Of a stretch of DNA of 64,000 bases, positions 1 to 10,174 are shown piece by piece. Source of the DNA: CAWJKP01 sp963843465 (GTDB taxonomy: Bacteria; Planctomycetota; Planctomycetia; Pirellulales; Thermoguttaceae). Positions within the stretch are counted from its first letter, which is position 1. Every line of letters starts with the position of its first letter. Position numbers and translations under genes: made by a program. The stretch is from positions 1 to 64,000 of the forward strand of contig CAWJKP010000002.1 in NCBI GenBank assembly GCA_963843465.1, given 5' to 3'. The notes under the pieces were generated by a model that saw nothing but the letters and a program-made list of their open reading frames with translations, did no database searches and was not told where the DNA came from.

Positions 1-1170
1 TCGTTGACCGTGTAGCCGGCCGCCACCGTGAGCGTCTTGCCCGTGCCCGCGTTCTGGTTGTTGTAGGTCTCGCTCAGACCCGTGACCGTGTCGCTTCCTT
101 GCAGACCGGCCACCGTCGGCGTCGCGGCCGCGCTGGCCGTACTGTCGTAGGTCTTGGTGTTGGCCGCCGCCGTGATGGTCAACCCCGCCTGCGCGATGAT
201 CGCCGTGGAGCTGGCCGTGGTGCTGGAAAGCGTGTAGTTCGCCGCGTCGTTGCCGCCGAGGCTCAGGCCCGTGGCCGTGACCGTCTCCGTCCCCGCGTTC
301 TTGCTGGTGAAGCTGCTGGCGCCCACCTCCAGGCTGACCACGTCCGAGCCGAACGTCCCCGTCACCGTCTGGCTGGCCAGCGTGACCGTGGTGCCGCCGT
401 TGTAGGTCCTGCCGTTGGCCGTGATCGAGGGCGTCAGCGTGGCCTGGGCGATGACAGCCGTGGTGCTGGCCGTGCTGCTGGAGAGCGTGTAGTTCGCCGC
501 GTCGCCGCCGCCCAGGCTCAGGCCCGTGGCCGTCACCGTCTCCGTCCCCGCGCTTTTGCTGGTGAAGCTGCTGGCGCCCACCTCCAGGCTGACCTGGTCC
601 GAGCCAAACGTCGTCGCCACCGTCTGGCTGGCCAGCGTGACCGTGGTGCCGCCGTTGTAGGTCCTCCCGTTGGCCGCGATCGAGGGCGTGAGCGTGGCTT
701 GGGCGATGACGGCCGTGGTGCTGGCCGTGGTGCTGGAGAGGGTGTAGTTCGCCGCGTCGCCGCCGCCCAGGCTCAGGCCCGTGGCCGTGACCGTCTCCGT
801 CCCCGCGTTTTGGCTGGTGAAGCTGCTGGCGCCCACCTCCAGGCTCACCTGGTCCGAGCCAAAGGTCGTCGCCACCGTGCTGACTGGCCAGCGTGACCGT
901 GGTACCGCCGTTGTAGGTCCTCCCGTTGGCCGTGATCGAGGGCGTGAGCGTGGCCTGGAAAATGACGCCCGTGGTAGTGACCGGGGTCACGGCGTAGTTG
1001 TTGCCGTTGTTGCCGTCGTTGACCGAGCCGACCGGCGTGAGCGTCTTGCCCGAACCCACGTTCTTGTTGTCGTAGGTTTCGCTCAGACCCGTCACCGTGT
1101 CGCTGCCCACCAGGCTGCCGCTCATGGTGGGCGTGGCCGCCGCCGAGGTCGTGCCGTCGTAGGTCTTGGC
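1..1170 (-). repeat. Tandem 255-bp repeats encoding YDG modules
   Basis: The marker tgtaggtcct or its close variants begins at 146, 401, 656, 912 and about 1158. The first four spacings are 255, 255 and 256 bp, so one 85-codon unit is repeated almost unchanged. The 256-bp copy carries an extra base near 880 that breaks the frame; the last interval (about 246 bp) is diverged. Units centred on 401, 656 and 912 are nearly identical at DNA level, which suggests recent unit duplication or gene conversion and makes the region prone to assembly error. Confidence 0.85.
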
Positions 1171-1200
1171 ATTGGCGACGGCGGTGAGCGTGATCCCGCG
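1..1200 (-). CDS. C-terminal YDG/MBG-repeat segment of giant surface protein (partial, frameshifted)
   Basis: Read in the frame that continues the upstream protein after one-base correction near 1200, the minus strand encodes tandem YDG/MBG-type modules, e.g. ANAKTYDGTTSA followed later by TLTPSITANGRTYNGG and AANYTLSSSTAS. These Ig-like repeats are typical of bacterial adhesins and extracellular proteins and act as stalk or spacer modules. A second one-base insertion near 880 shifts the frame again inside one copy. The coding sequence runs off the left edge, so the real C-terminus is not seen. It belongs with the next two entries as one gene. I am confident of the repeats, less so whether the gene is intact in the organism. 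Confidence 0.7.
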
Positions 1201-3955
1201 CCGTGATCGTCTGGGTCGTCGTGCCGTTGCTGTCGACGAAGCCCGTGCCGGCCGTATAGGCGGCGATGATGACGTCCCCGGAGGCGACATTGAAGGTCTT
1301 CACGCCGGTGGTGAAGGTCCAAGTGGAGGTCCAGGGGACCGACGTGCTGCTGCTGACAAAGGTGCCCGCACCCAGGGTCTGGTAGTTGTTACCGGGCGTG
1401 CTGTCGTAGAACTCGACGCTGCCCTGGTTGGGCGCGGCGCCGCTGCTTTGGGCGGTGACGGTGGCCGTGAAGGTCAGCGGCGTGCCGTACACGGCCGGAG
1501 TCTGCGAGCTGCTTACCGTTGTCGCAGTCGTCACACCAAGTTGAGCGGCGACTTCGTTCGACGGCGCGCTTTCGCCGCTGAAATCGACGGCCGTGAGGTA
1601 ATAGTAGTAGTAGGCTTGCCCGCCGGTCACGCCGGCGTCGGTGAAACTGGTGCCATTGTTGACGGTGGCGTAGGGCGCGGCTCCTTCACCACCGGCCGTC
1701 AGACCGCGATAGATGTTGTAGGCCACGGCGCCGTTGGAGGCCGTCCAGCTCAGTTGCACTTGCCCGCCGAGGAGGGTTGCGGCAGTCACCACGGGCGGCA
1801 GCGGCAGGGTCGTCAGTCCGGTATCGGCGGCGGGAGACGCACCGGCGAGGTCAATGGCGGACACGTGGTATTCGTAAGTCGTGCCCGCCTGCAAGCTGTT
1901 GTCCGTGAAGTCGGTCGAGCCGGCCGGCAAGGTCGTCACGAGCGAGAAGCTGCCGGCGCCGCCGGCACGGCGCCAGACTTGTACGCCGGTGTCGTTTGAT
2001 GAATTGAGTACCCAGGTCAGCCCGGCGCTGGTCGTGGCAATGCTGTAGGGTTGCAGTTCCGAAACGGCCAAGGGGGGCACGGGAGTGGTTACCGTAGCCG
2101 TGCTGGAAGCGGTGCTGCCCACGGTGTTGCTCGCCAGGACCTGGTAGCTGTAGCTGTTGCCGGGCGTCAGTCCCGTGTCGAGATAGGAGGTGGCATTGGC
2201 GGGCACGGTGGCGATCCATGAGAACGTCGGCGAGCCGGGATCTTGCCGATACACCTCGTTGGCAAAGGTGAGATTGTCGTTGTTGGTCCAGGCCAGCCCG
2301 ACCGAGGTTCCGCTGGCTGGGCTGGCGGTCAGTCCGCCGGGGGGCAGGGGCGTCGTGCTGCCGTTGATCGAGATCTCGTCGAAGGTGGCCTCGCTGGTCT
2401 CACCGGTATTGGCGCTGGTGACGCACAGGCCGACGTACAGCGCGGTGTTCATGGTCAGGCTGACGGACCCCACCTCGATCCAGGTGCTGCCGTTGGCGGA
2501 GACATATCCGGTGAAGGTCGAACCGTTGCGCACCAATTCGACCCAATAGGGGGCCAAGTACGTGTTGTTTCCGGTATTCGTGGTGTTGATTGCGATGCCG
2601 ACGGAAGCGCGCGATTGGAACGCGGCGCCGTTAAGGGGCGTCAGCACCATCGTTGCGCAAGCCGAGTTGGCAGCCAGCGAATTGCGCATCATGACGCCAG
2701 CCTCGGCCGAGCCAGTGTTGTCGCCCTCCGTTGCGACTTGGGCTATGATCGTTCCATTTCCGGTGAACGGCACGTAGACGAAATGGAACTGGTCGCTGGT
2801 ACCGGTGATGCCGCTCCCCGTCCCGTCGACGACGAGCGTTCCGCCGGATTCGTACGCCGAGCCGGCAAGCGTGGGGCCGCCGATATCGGCATCGGTCCAA
2901 GGAGGCGATACGCCCGCCAACGGCGCGGTCGCAGCGACATTGGACCAGGCCGAGGTCCCCGCCAGATTCGTGGCCGACAATTCATAGGAATACGTAGTAC
3001 CGGGGGTAAAGCCATCGGCATCGACGAAACTGGTGGCCGTGCCGTCGAGCGTGGTCAGCGGCGTGAAATTCACCCCATTGGTGGATCGCTCCAACGTGAA
3101 GCTGGCGGCGGTGCCCGCCGACTCCGTCCAACTCAGGCTAATTTGCGAACTGCTCAGCGCGGTTGCCGTCAGCGACGCCGGGGCAGCGGGCAAGGCGGGA
3201 AGAGGCGTGGCCGAGACTTCCTGCGACAGATTGCTCTCGCCGACGCCGTTGCCGGCACTGACCTGGTAGTAGTAGGTGACGCCGTTGGTCACGTCGGTGT
3301 CGGTATAGGACGTGCCGACAACGCCTTGCTCGTAGAGCACTTCATCGCCCGAGCTGACGGCGCGATAAATGTTGTACGTCAGCGCGTCGGAGGCCGCCGA
3401 CCAACTCAAGCTCACCTGGCCGTTGCCCGCCGTGGCAGTCACATTGATGGGGGTGGGCGGCGTAGCCACAGTTGGCGTGGCCGAGACTTCGCTGGAACGC
3501 GTGCTGGGGCCCGCCTGGTTCACCGCGGCGACTTGATAGTAATACGTCACGCCGTTGGTCAGCCCGGCATCGGTGTAAGTGGGTGCTGCGACGGCGCTTT
3601 GGAGCAGCACTTCGCTGCCGCTGGCGGCGCCGCGATAGACGTTATACGTACTGGCCCCGGCCGCCGCTTGCCACGTCAGCACAACCGTTGTGCTGCCGGG
3701 CGTTGCGGAGACGCTTGTCGGCGGCAGCGGTGCGACGGCTGGGATCTGCGGCAGGGCCGACGATTGGGCCGACAGTGCGCTCTCGCCCCCCGTGTCGACC
3801 GCCGTGACCTGGTAGTAATACTCCGTGCCGTTGGTCACCGTGGTGTCGACGAAGGACGTGCCTGTTACGCCGATGGCCAGGGGCATCGGGTCTTCACCGC
3901 CGGAGGTGGTGCCGCGGTAGATGTTGAAGGTCTGCGCGCGGCGGGCGCGTTCCAA
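845..3955 (-). CDS. Middle segment of giant surface protein: FN3 domains, lectin-like domain, Big_3-like domain
   Basis: The open frame begins inside an FN3 domain (AQTFNIYRGTTSGGE). It continues with several FN3 domains (recurring TYNIYRG and YYYQVTAVD signatures), a DUF1349/laminin-G-like domain at about residues 345-530 (WTDADIGGPTLAGSAYESGG onward), further FN3 domains, and an Ig-like Big_3 domain (TTATTVSSSQTPAVYGTPLT). Near position 1200 the frame turns nonsensical while another frame continues as YDG repeats, so the last 120 or so residues before the stop at 845 are out-of-frame translation. There is no start codon of its own; it joins the N-terminal entry across a frameshift near 3940. 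It was most likely secreted or surface anchored and glycan binding. Confidence 0.75.
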   Translation of the reverse strand: MERARRAQTFNIYRGTTSGGEDPMPLAIGVTGTSFVDTTVTNGTEYYYQVTAVDTGGESALSAQSSALPQIPAVAPLPPTSVSATPGSTTVVLTWQAAAGASTYNVYRGAASGSEVLLQSAVAAPTYTDAGLTNGVTYYYQVAAVNQAGPSTRSSEVSATPTVATPPTPINVTATAGNGQVSLSWSAASDALTYNIYRAVSSGDEVLYEQGVVGTSYTDTDVTNGVTYYYQVSAGNGVGESNLSQEVSATPLPALPAAPASLTATALSSSQISLSWTESAGTAASFTLERSTNGVNFTPLTTLDGTATSFVDADGFTPGTTYSYELSATNLAGTSAWSNVAATAPLAGVSPPWTDADIGGPTLAGSAYESGGTLVVDGTGSGITGTSDQFHFVYVPFTGNGTIIAQVATEGDNTGSAEAGVMMRNSLAANSACATMVLTPLNGAAFQSRASVGIAINTTNTGNNTYLAPYWVELVRNGSTFTGYVSANGSTWIEVGSVSLTMNTALYVGLCVTSANTGETSEATFDEISINGSTTPLPPGGLTASPASGTSVGLAWTNNDNLTFANEVYRQDPGSPTFSWIATVPANATSYLDTGLTPGNSYSYQVLASNTVGSTASSTATVTTPVPPLAVSELQPYSIATTSAGLTWVLNSSNDTGVQVWRRAGGAGSFSLVTTLPAGSTDFTDNSLQAGTTYEYHVSAIDLAGASPAADTGLTTLPLPPVVTAATLLGGQVQLSWTASNGAVAYNIYRGLTAGGEGAAPYATVNNGTSFTDAGVTGGQAYYYYYLTAVDFSGESAPSNEVAAQLGVTTATTVSSSQTPAVYGTPLTFTATVTAQSSGAAPNQGSVEFYDSTPGNNYQTLGAGTFVSSSTSVPWTSTWTFTTGVKTFNVASGDVIIAAYTAGTGFVDSNGTTTQTITARDHAHRRRQCQDLRRHDLGGGHAHHERQPGGQRHGDGSERNLRQQERGFGQDAHAGRLGQRRQQRQQLRRDPGHYHGRHFPGHAHALDHGQREDLQRRYHGHAGQSARWRRPLARTR

Positions 3956-6900
3956 GAGAGTGTCACTTGACCATTGGCCGGCACGGCCAAGAGCTCGTCC
4001 GGGGCATGGGTCAGCGTTTGCACCGAAAACTGCGAGTAGGCCGTAAAACCCGCCAGGTTCCCCACTTGCACGCCATAGGTGTACATGAGGCCAGGGGTCA
4101 GTCCCACGCCGGCGGGCCCCGCGTCGGTATAAGTTGTTATGGGGTTGTCGGGGTCGTCGGGCAGCGACGTGACGAAGATTGGATTTCCGCCATTTCCGGC
4201 GGGAGTACGGAAGATGCGAAACGCCGTCCCATTGTCGTCTTCCGGCGTCCAGGTCATCGAGACCGAAGTGGTGGTCACCGTGGTAGCCATCGCGTCAGCA
4301 ACGGCATCGGGCAGAACGGGCAGGGTGACGGCCGCCTGGTTGGACCAGGCCGAGTCGGCCACAAAGTTCGTGGCCCGGACCTCATAGGTGTAAGAGTTGC
4401 CCGCGGTCAGGTTCGTGTCCAAGTACTGGTTGGAACCGGGAGGCAAGTAGGCCACGGCGGAAAATGTGCCTGAGGCGCCAAGCTCGCGATCGACCTGGTA
4501 CCCGTCCCCGTCCGTGGAATTGTCGGTCCAGGTGAGGTCGGTTTGAGTGCCGGAAATCGCCGTTGCTGCCAGGTTGGAGGGGGCGGCCGGCGCCGAGCCG
4601 GAGAACAACTGGCTCTGCGGAATGGTCTCTGTCGGCGTGTGCGGACTGGACCAGTTCAGGTACATCTCGGCGCCCCCGCCGGCCTGAAAATAGAGTAGCT
4701 CGATAGGATAGGTCTTGCCGGCTTGCAGCGCGATCGGCGAGCTGGTATCGAGGGTGGGTGCTTGCGCTTGGAGGTCGGAGATCACCGGCTGCCCGTTGAC
4801 GATAAGTTCCGAGCCGTCGTCGCTGATCGTGGAGAACGTATAGTCTTCGGAGTACTGGGCCTGCACCTCGCCGGTCCACACGACCTCGAAATCCGTCTGC
4901 CCGACACTGGTCGAAGGGCCCACGTAGTTCCAATCGAAATTGATCTCGGGATCGACCCGCGCCAGCGTGGGCGTGGACGTGGGCAGGGTAGTGCTTGTGT
5001 TGAACGAGTTGTTGCCGGCGTAGTACCAGCCCAGGAGTCCATCGCCTCCGCCCACGACCGGTTGCCCCGCCGTCTCGACGTTCACCACGTTGCTATAGGC
5101 GGACAAGCCGATGACGTTATAGGCCGCCACGCGATAATCATACGAGGTGAACGGCTGCACCGTCGTGTCGGCATAGGTGGTCTGGCCCACGCCCGCCGTG
5201 CCGATCTGGCTAAAACTCACGCCGTCGGTCGAACGGTAGACGTAGAAGGCGGACTCGTTGTTGGCGTTGTTGGTCCAGGAGAGCGAAACCTCGGAACCCG
5301 AGGCGCTGGCGATCAGATTGCTGGGTGCGGCGGGAGGCGTGGTGGGCGGCGAGTTCAGCCCATACATCACCAGCGAGTCGCCCGTGCCCACGTAAACGTC
5401 CCCGTTGGCCACCATGGGGACGGTGAACTTCATGATCGTGCCCGGGGCGTCGGCGTTGTTGGCCAAAGTCGAACTGTTATAGATCTCGTCGCTGAGGTTC
5501 GCCGCCGAGTAGGCCCGCAACTCTCCCGAGCCGCGTTCCAGGGCCCACACGATGCCGTTCGCCGTGCCGTCGGCCGAGAGGACCGGCGAGCCGTCGAGGT
5601 TTCCGAAATTGTCCGGCGTCGTGCCGTCGGCGGTGAGCTGGGCGTTGCTGACCGAAAAGGCGTCGATCGGTCCGCCGTAGCCGGAGGTGATGTATACCTG
5701 CCCGTTGAAATAGGCGGGCGTGCTCAAGATGCCGCCCACGGTGTTGGCCAGTTCCTGCACCACGTTGTCGGTCGAGTTGTGGAACTCGCCCATGGTCATG
5801 GTGCTGTTGTCGGTGCCGCGGTCGATCAGGTAGACCGAGCCCTGTTTTCCGCCGCCGACGAGCAGATTCGGATGCGCCCCGCTGCCGACCGACGCGGGAA
5901 GCAGCGTCGGTCCGCCCGATCCCAGGTCGGTATCGCCCGCGTCGAGCGCCGCCTGGTTATAAGGGGTGAAGTAGTCGACCACCTGGAGCCCCCAGCCGTT
6001 GACGTTCTGATTGGTCTGGCTGTCGTGTACCGTGTCGAGCTGGACCTTCACGAACGAATCGCCGTAATCGCCATCGATGGGTAAGCCCGGGTCTTGGTTG
6101 CTTGTGGTGAGGGCGCTGGGATTGGGGAAGTTGTCGGGATTCTGATCGAAAATGCCGTTGCCGGTCATGAAGTAGAAGTCGCCCTGTCCGTCGGTGACGA
6201 TCGGATCGCCGCCCCCCCAGATGCCTCCCAGTCCGCCTTCTTCCGATCCGCCTGTGCCGCTGAAGGGCGCCTCGGCGTTGGGCGTCGCATTGAGCACGCC
6301 GGTGAGGGCCAGCGTCGTTTCATTGTAGGTGAGCATCCAGCCGTGGTAGGGGCCGTTGTCGCCGTGCGAAGCGCTGCCCAGGATCACCTGGCCGTTGACC
6401 AGCGCCACGGCGGGGCGAAACGTCTGCCGCAACGAATTGAAGTAGATTTCGTCCTGCCCCCCCACGTTAACATAACCGTCGCCGTCGCCCAACACATAGG
6501 GACCACTATTGTACGTGTAGCTGCCGTTGCTGCTGTAGGTCGTGTCGGCTATGACCGAATCCGTGTACGTCCCGTTGGAGATATTGACCTTGTACAGCGC
6601 GTTGACGGCATGGGGATCGGCCGTATCGCCGTTGTAAACTGCCTTGGTCTTGGCCACGACGAACAAGTAACCGGTGCCGGCGTCGATGGCCGGCGTGCCG
6701 GTAATGCCGATCTCGGGCGTGATGTCGCCGGAGTTCACGTCGGACGACGGCATCGCGGTAACGGTCACGCTCGATGTGCTCACCAGGAAGGAATCGTGCC
6801 AAAGTACCTGGCCGCTGCCGGCGTCGATGGCATACAGGCTGTCGTTTTCGGTGGCCACGAAAACCACGTTGTGCGTGCCGGCGTAGGGACCGGCGGTGAT

Positions 6901-7182
6901 ATTCAAGCCCGACATGTACAGCGGCTGGGCCAGCACCTGGCCGTCGACCGCCGTGGTGAACTGCTTGCCGAAACTGCCGGCGACCACATTGGCGGGCGTC
7001 AACACGGTCTCGTTCGGGTCTGCCCCCGAACCGACGGCGTCGTAACGATAGAGCGTGACGTTGATCGATAACAGCGTTCGCTCTTCCAACCCTTCGAACA
7101 AGGCGTGGCGCAGCCGCGAATTGCACCTGTTTGGGCGGCTCGACGGCCTTCGACGATGGCCGGCAGAAGACTTCACAACCAC
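3865..7182 (-). CDS. N-terminal segment of giant LEPR-XLL surface protein: PQQ-like propeller, FN3, PA14
   Basis: The planctomycete sorting motif GLEERTLLS lies about 30 residues after a GTG at 7182. That GTG has a strong GGGAAAGGG box seven bases upstream, so I prefer it to the far-upstream ATG at 7404. After the motif comes a PQQ-like beta-propeller (HNVVFVATENDSLYAIDAG; later GVVWALERGSGELRAYSAAN), an FN3 domain, a PA14 domain (GLLGWYYAGNNSFN; YTFSTISDDGSELIVNG; LYFQAGGGAEMYLNW) and three FN3 domains. Near 3940 the phase changes and the real protein continues in the adjacent open frame. PA14 and FN3 suggest carbohydrate binding at the cell surface. The propeller is an unusual enzyme-like head on such a protein. 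Confidence 0.8.
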   Translation of the reverse strand: MVVKSSAGHRRRPSSRPNRCNSRLRHALFEGLEERTLLSINVTLYRYDAVGSGADPNETVLTPANVVAGSFGKQFTTAVDGQVLAQPLYMSGLNITAGPYAGTHNVVFVATENDSLYAIDAGSGQVLWHDSFLVSTSSVTVTAMPSSDVNSGDITPEIGITGTPAIDAGTGYLFVVAKTKAVYNGDTADPHAVNALYKVNISNGTYTDSVIADTTYSSNGSYTYNSGPYVLGDGDGYVNVGGQDEIYFNSLRQTFRPAVALVNGQVILGSASHGDNGPYHGWMLTYNETTLALTGVLNATPNAEAPFSGTGGSEEGGLGGIWGGGDPIVTDGQGDFYFMTGNGIFDQNPDNFPNPSALTTSNQDPGLPIDGDYGDSFVKVQLDTVHDSQTNQNVNGWGLQVVDYFTPYNQAALDAGDTDLGSGGPTLLPASVGSGAHPNLLVGGGKQGSVYLIDRGTDNSTMTMGEFHNSTDNVVQELANTVGGILSTPAYFNGQVYITSGYGGPIDAFSVSNAQLTADGTTPDNFGNLDGSPVLSADGTANGIVWALERGSGELRAYSAANLSDEIYNSSTLANNADAPGTIMKFTVPMVANGDVYVGTGDSLVMYGLNSPPTTPPAAPSNLIASASGSEVSLSWTNNANNESAFYVYRSTDGVSFSQIGTAGVGQTTYADTTVQPFTSYDYRVAAYNVIGLSAYSNVVNVETAGQPVVGGGDGLLGWYYAGNNSFNTSTTLPTSTPTLARVDPEINFDWNYVGPSTSVGQTDFEVVWTGEVQAQYSEDYTFSTISDDGSELIVNGQPVISDLQAQAPTLDTSSPIALQAGKTYPIELLYFQAGGGAEMYLNWSSPHTPTETIPQSQLFSGSAPAAPSNLAATAISGTQTDLTWTDNSTDGDGYQVDRELGASGTFSAVAYLPPGSNQYLDTNLTAGNSYTYEVRATNFVADSAWSNQAAVTLPVLPDAVADAMATTVTTTSVSMTWTPEDDNGTAFRIFRTPAGNGGNPIFVTSLPDDPDNPITTYTDAGPAGVGLTPGLMYTYGVQVGNLAGFTAYSQFSVQTLTHAPDELLAVPANGQVTLSWNAPAARRPSTSTAAPPPAVKTRCPWPSA

Positions 7183-7404
7183 GAGTGTACCCTTTCCCGC
7201 GTCAAGATCTCCTGATGCAACCGGCCGGCCGAACTCCGTTGGCCTCCCTGATGCATGGCGATCGCTCGCGACAAGATCGTCTCGCACATACGCCATCCGC
7301 CACGTGATCGGAAGCGTTGATCCTTCACGCGCATTTCGTTCGCTAGAACACACTGCAGACGGCAGGCCGCGATCAAAGAACGAAGTCCTTCGATTATGGG
7401 GCAC

Positions 7405-8067
7405 AAGAGTTACTCGTCAATCGCGAGAAACCCGAGCTGTGGAATTCCCGGTTGCCGGATAGGGGAAACCCACGGTGGAAGCAGTGGTTTTCCGCCACAC
7501 CCAATGCCTCCCGACAAAACTGCCGTAGCCCAGCGGAATCAGGCTGTGCGGGATCGCGTTCTTGGGCAGAGCAGTTCCGGTTTTTCCGTCTTTCCGCGGA
7601 CATCGGCCCTACGCATCAGCGGGTCATCAAGGTGGCCAACGGCTCGAACCAGCGGGCCATTACAGACCAACGCCCTTGCGACCGTGCTGGTAGGCGCGGC
7701 CCAAGGGACGTTGGCTGGCAAACTCCAGTTGGAGATCGTCACGAACGAACGTGGCCCACTCTGGACGAATCTACCTTGGCTGGAGCAAAGCAACCCTCGG
7801 CAAACCTGGCAGTCGTCGCACCAGATCCTCGTGGGTAACTCGCGGCACGGTCCTCAATGAACCCTGTCGGCCGTGTGCCATCCTCAACGCGGATCCACTT
7901 CACGACCGGATAATCCGGCTCCGTGAGCCTGTTGGCTGGCTTGCCCTGATCCTTCGGAGACCCTGCCTTCTGGTTCTTCTGCCTATCCTGGCTGGCCTCC
8001 TTGGTCCGCTCGCTCACACGATGGCCACCAGTGGCCTGTGCTTCACGGCATTCCCCGATGCGTTCTT
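7405..8067. other. 663-bp stretch without a recognisable gene
   Basis: Several short open frames occur on both strands (for example 7739-8017 minus and 7396-7860 plus). None has a recognisable domain, a good ribosome-binding site and a plausible composition together. It may hold an eroded gene; I see no terminal inverted repeats or transposase motif to call an insertion sequence. Confidence 0.4.
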
Positions 8068-9151
8068 CTATTTCTGCGAGCGGTCAGCGCTCATCAACTC
8101 CAGCATCGCCTCGCCCATGGCCTTGCCGATGCGGTTCAACCAGATCGCGCTGCCGTAATAGTGGTAACCCCAGTTCGAGCCGACCTTCTTCCACTCTTCG
8201 ATGTGCTTTTGCCAGCCGTCGCACAGACGCTCGGCCTCCTTGTCCACCAGGAACGTCCGTGCGGAACGCCATCACGTTGCCCTTGAACTCCGGCACATCA
8301 TTCATCGACATCTGCGCCTCGCGGACGGTCAGCATCGCGCCGCTGGCCGGCTTCGAGCCGTTCTGCCCCATCGCGGCGATTACGAACGGCAGGTTCGGCG
8401 CGTTGAGGTCCTTGCGCACATCCTCGATGAAGTGCTTCATGTTCGAGGCGTACTCTTTCTCGCCGCCGTACATGTCGTTCCAACCCTGGAACCAGACGAA
8501 CCCGGCCAATTCGAGCTTCTTGCCCTTCAGCGCCGGAAACATCGTCTCGTAGCTCTCGAACGTCTCCTTCACCTCGGAGATCATGTTACGGTACGACGAG
8601 CCATAGGCCTTCGTGATGTCGTCCATCGTCGGCTGTGGATCGTTCTTCTTCTGCTTCTCGTTGTTCTTCCTGACGCGGTCCTGCGCCTGTTCGAGTTCTC
8701 GGTGAAGCACTGTGTCGACCGGATACCCTGCCGACGGCGAGCGGAAGTTCTTGACTAGTGAATGCCCACCCCAAGCCGCTTTGATCAGCAACACCGGTTG
8801 GTGGAAGTGGTCGCCCATCATCGTGCCGAACTCCAGTTCCACGCCGGTGCAACCGGGCGAACCGTAGCCGATCGTCAACGGACCCTTGCGATCGAGGTAC
8901 TTGATGAACACGTCGTCGCGGACGATCCACTTGCCATCCTTGCGGAGGTGCTTGAACAGGTCCCTGGTCTCAGGTGCCTCAGCCTGGTAATCCAGCAGGC
9001 TATTCGCTGCCTTGCCTTCCATGTTCGACTGGCCGGCGAGGATGAAGACCTTGACGGCCTTCGCCGCGTCCGCGGCCTGGACGGCCGCAGCACTCGTCAG
9101 CGACGCGGTAATCACCACTCCAAGTGCGATCAACAATGCGTGCTTCTTCAT
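8068..9151 (-). CDS. Secreted SASA-family carbohydrate esterase (frameshifted near C-terminus)
   Basis: The start is ATG at 9151 with AAGGAGT seven bases upstream, followed by a clear signal peptide (MKKHALLIALGVVITASLTS). The SASA (DUF303, sialate O-acetylesterase-like) nucleophile motif AGQSNMEG places the serine at about residue 42. GFVWFQGWNDMYG is the second conserved block. Near 8262 the open frame leaves the family pattern; a one-base correction restores a natural C-terminus containing NWGYHYYGSAIWLNRIGKAM, whose histidine matches the family catalytic position, and a stop at 8068. The uncorrected frame stops at 8084. Expected role: removal of acetyl groups from polysaccharide outside the cytoplasm. 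It sits beside GH95 and GH127 genes. Either a sequencing error or a fresh pseudogene. Confidence 0.8.
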
Positions 9152-9389
9152 GATCACGACTCCTTGACAATGAGGATTTTCTATTTTCCCTTCCTGCAGG
9201 TGCTGGTTATGCTTTCCCACGTCATGCATTGCCGGAGCCCACCAGCGGCAGGCGGATGTAATCTGATTCTCATTGCCGTTCGTGGCGTTGGCAATCCCTC
9301 CCTCGAATAAGTTGCCGGATTTCGCAGGCGCGTCGCGTCGTGTGGATCTTGCTCCGAGAGCGTGGGAAACGCCCGTTTCCACCCTATCA

Positions 9390-10082
9390 AGCTACGAGAA
9401 GCGAGTCATGGTCCGAACGGCCAACATCTTGCGGAGCGGACTGCCCAGCAAGATAGGGAGATTGCCGCATTGAACGTCCAGTTGGAGCTGCCCCTGGCTG
9501 CAATTCTCCAGCCGCGCGACCACTTCCTCCGTCGGCTTCACCCAGACGGTATTCTTGAGAAGGACTGCTTACGTGGCACAATCCGCCACGCCGGCAGCAG
9601 ATCAAGCAACCCCGGCTGGGCGAAGATCAGCATGTTGTTGATGATCTCCGGCGTGCAGCCGTTTCCATCAACGCAAAGAATGCCATGGTCGGCGTTGTGC
9701 GAGTCGATCATGCTGGGGAATATCATCCGTCGCGTGGCGAGGTCCTCGATGCACTTGTAGGCGGCATCGCCCATGCGTGCCCGGGCCGCGCATAGCCGAC
9801 TCGTCGGTAAACAGGAAATCTTCGTAGAATTCCGCGCACTCTTTCAGCAGCGGCACGGTCCGACGGGCCAGGAACTCGCGGTCGCCCGTGTACAGGTAGC
9901 GGTCGTAGAACCAATGGGCCATCCAGCCGGCGCCGCAGGTCCAGAACACGCCCGGCCAACTGCCCCAGTGCAGCAACAGGCCGTTGTTCAACGTCCGCGG
10001 GCCCGGGGTCCGCAGCGACCGCAAGCATGAACCCTAATGCGGCGGCGAGGATCGTCAATATCCGAAAGGTCTTGCGGGGCAT
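9390..10082 (-). pseudogene. GH95-like alpha-L-fucosidase relic (signal peptide joined to C-terminal pieces)
   Basis: The reading begins with a signal peptide (MPRKTFRILTILAAALGFML). After a frame change it jumps straight to a late part of a GH95-type catalytic domain (GVFWTCGAGWMAHWFYDRYL, then TGDREFLARR and CAEFYEDFLFTDES). It then jumps again in another frame to the distal part (MIFPSMIDSHNADHGILCVD, NGCTPEIINNMLIF). A last frame ends in TVWVKPTEEVVARLENCSQG with a stop near 9390. Several hundred residues of a normal 750-800 residue enzyme are missing and at least two frame changes occur, so no active enzyme can be made. Family assignment rests on recognisable sequence blocks. Confidence 0.7.
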
Positions 10083-10174
10083 AGGGGTATCTCTCATCTG
10101 GTATTTCTCGTTTGGAAGTCGTCCGACGGCTACTGGGTGCTAGCGACCTCATCGAATCGCGGTTTTCCCGACGG

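Noticed and set aside
99..896. 265-codon plus-strand repetitive protein
   Set aside because: It is the complement of the YDG repeats; its repetition only mirrors the 255-bp DNA units.
2243..3970. Long plus-strand open frame (575 codons) opposite the FN3 domains
   Set aside because: Arginine/glycine-rich antisense shadow; the minus strand carries clear FN3 and lectin-like domains here.
7739..8017. Possible transposase fragment on the minus strand
   Set aside because: No DDE motif, no inverted repeats and no similarity I could name.
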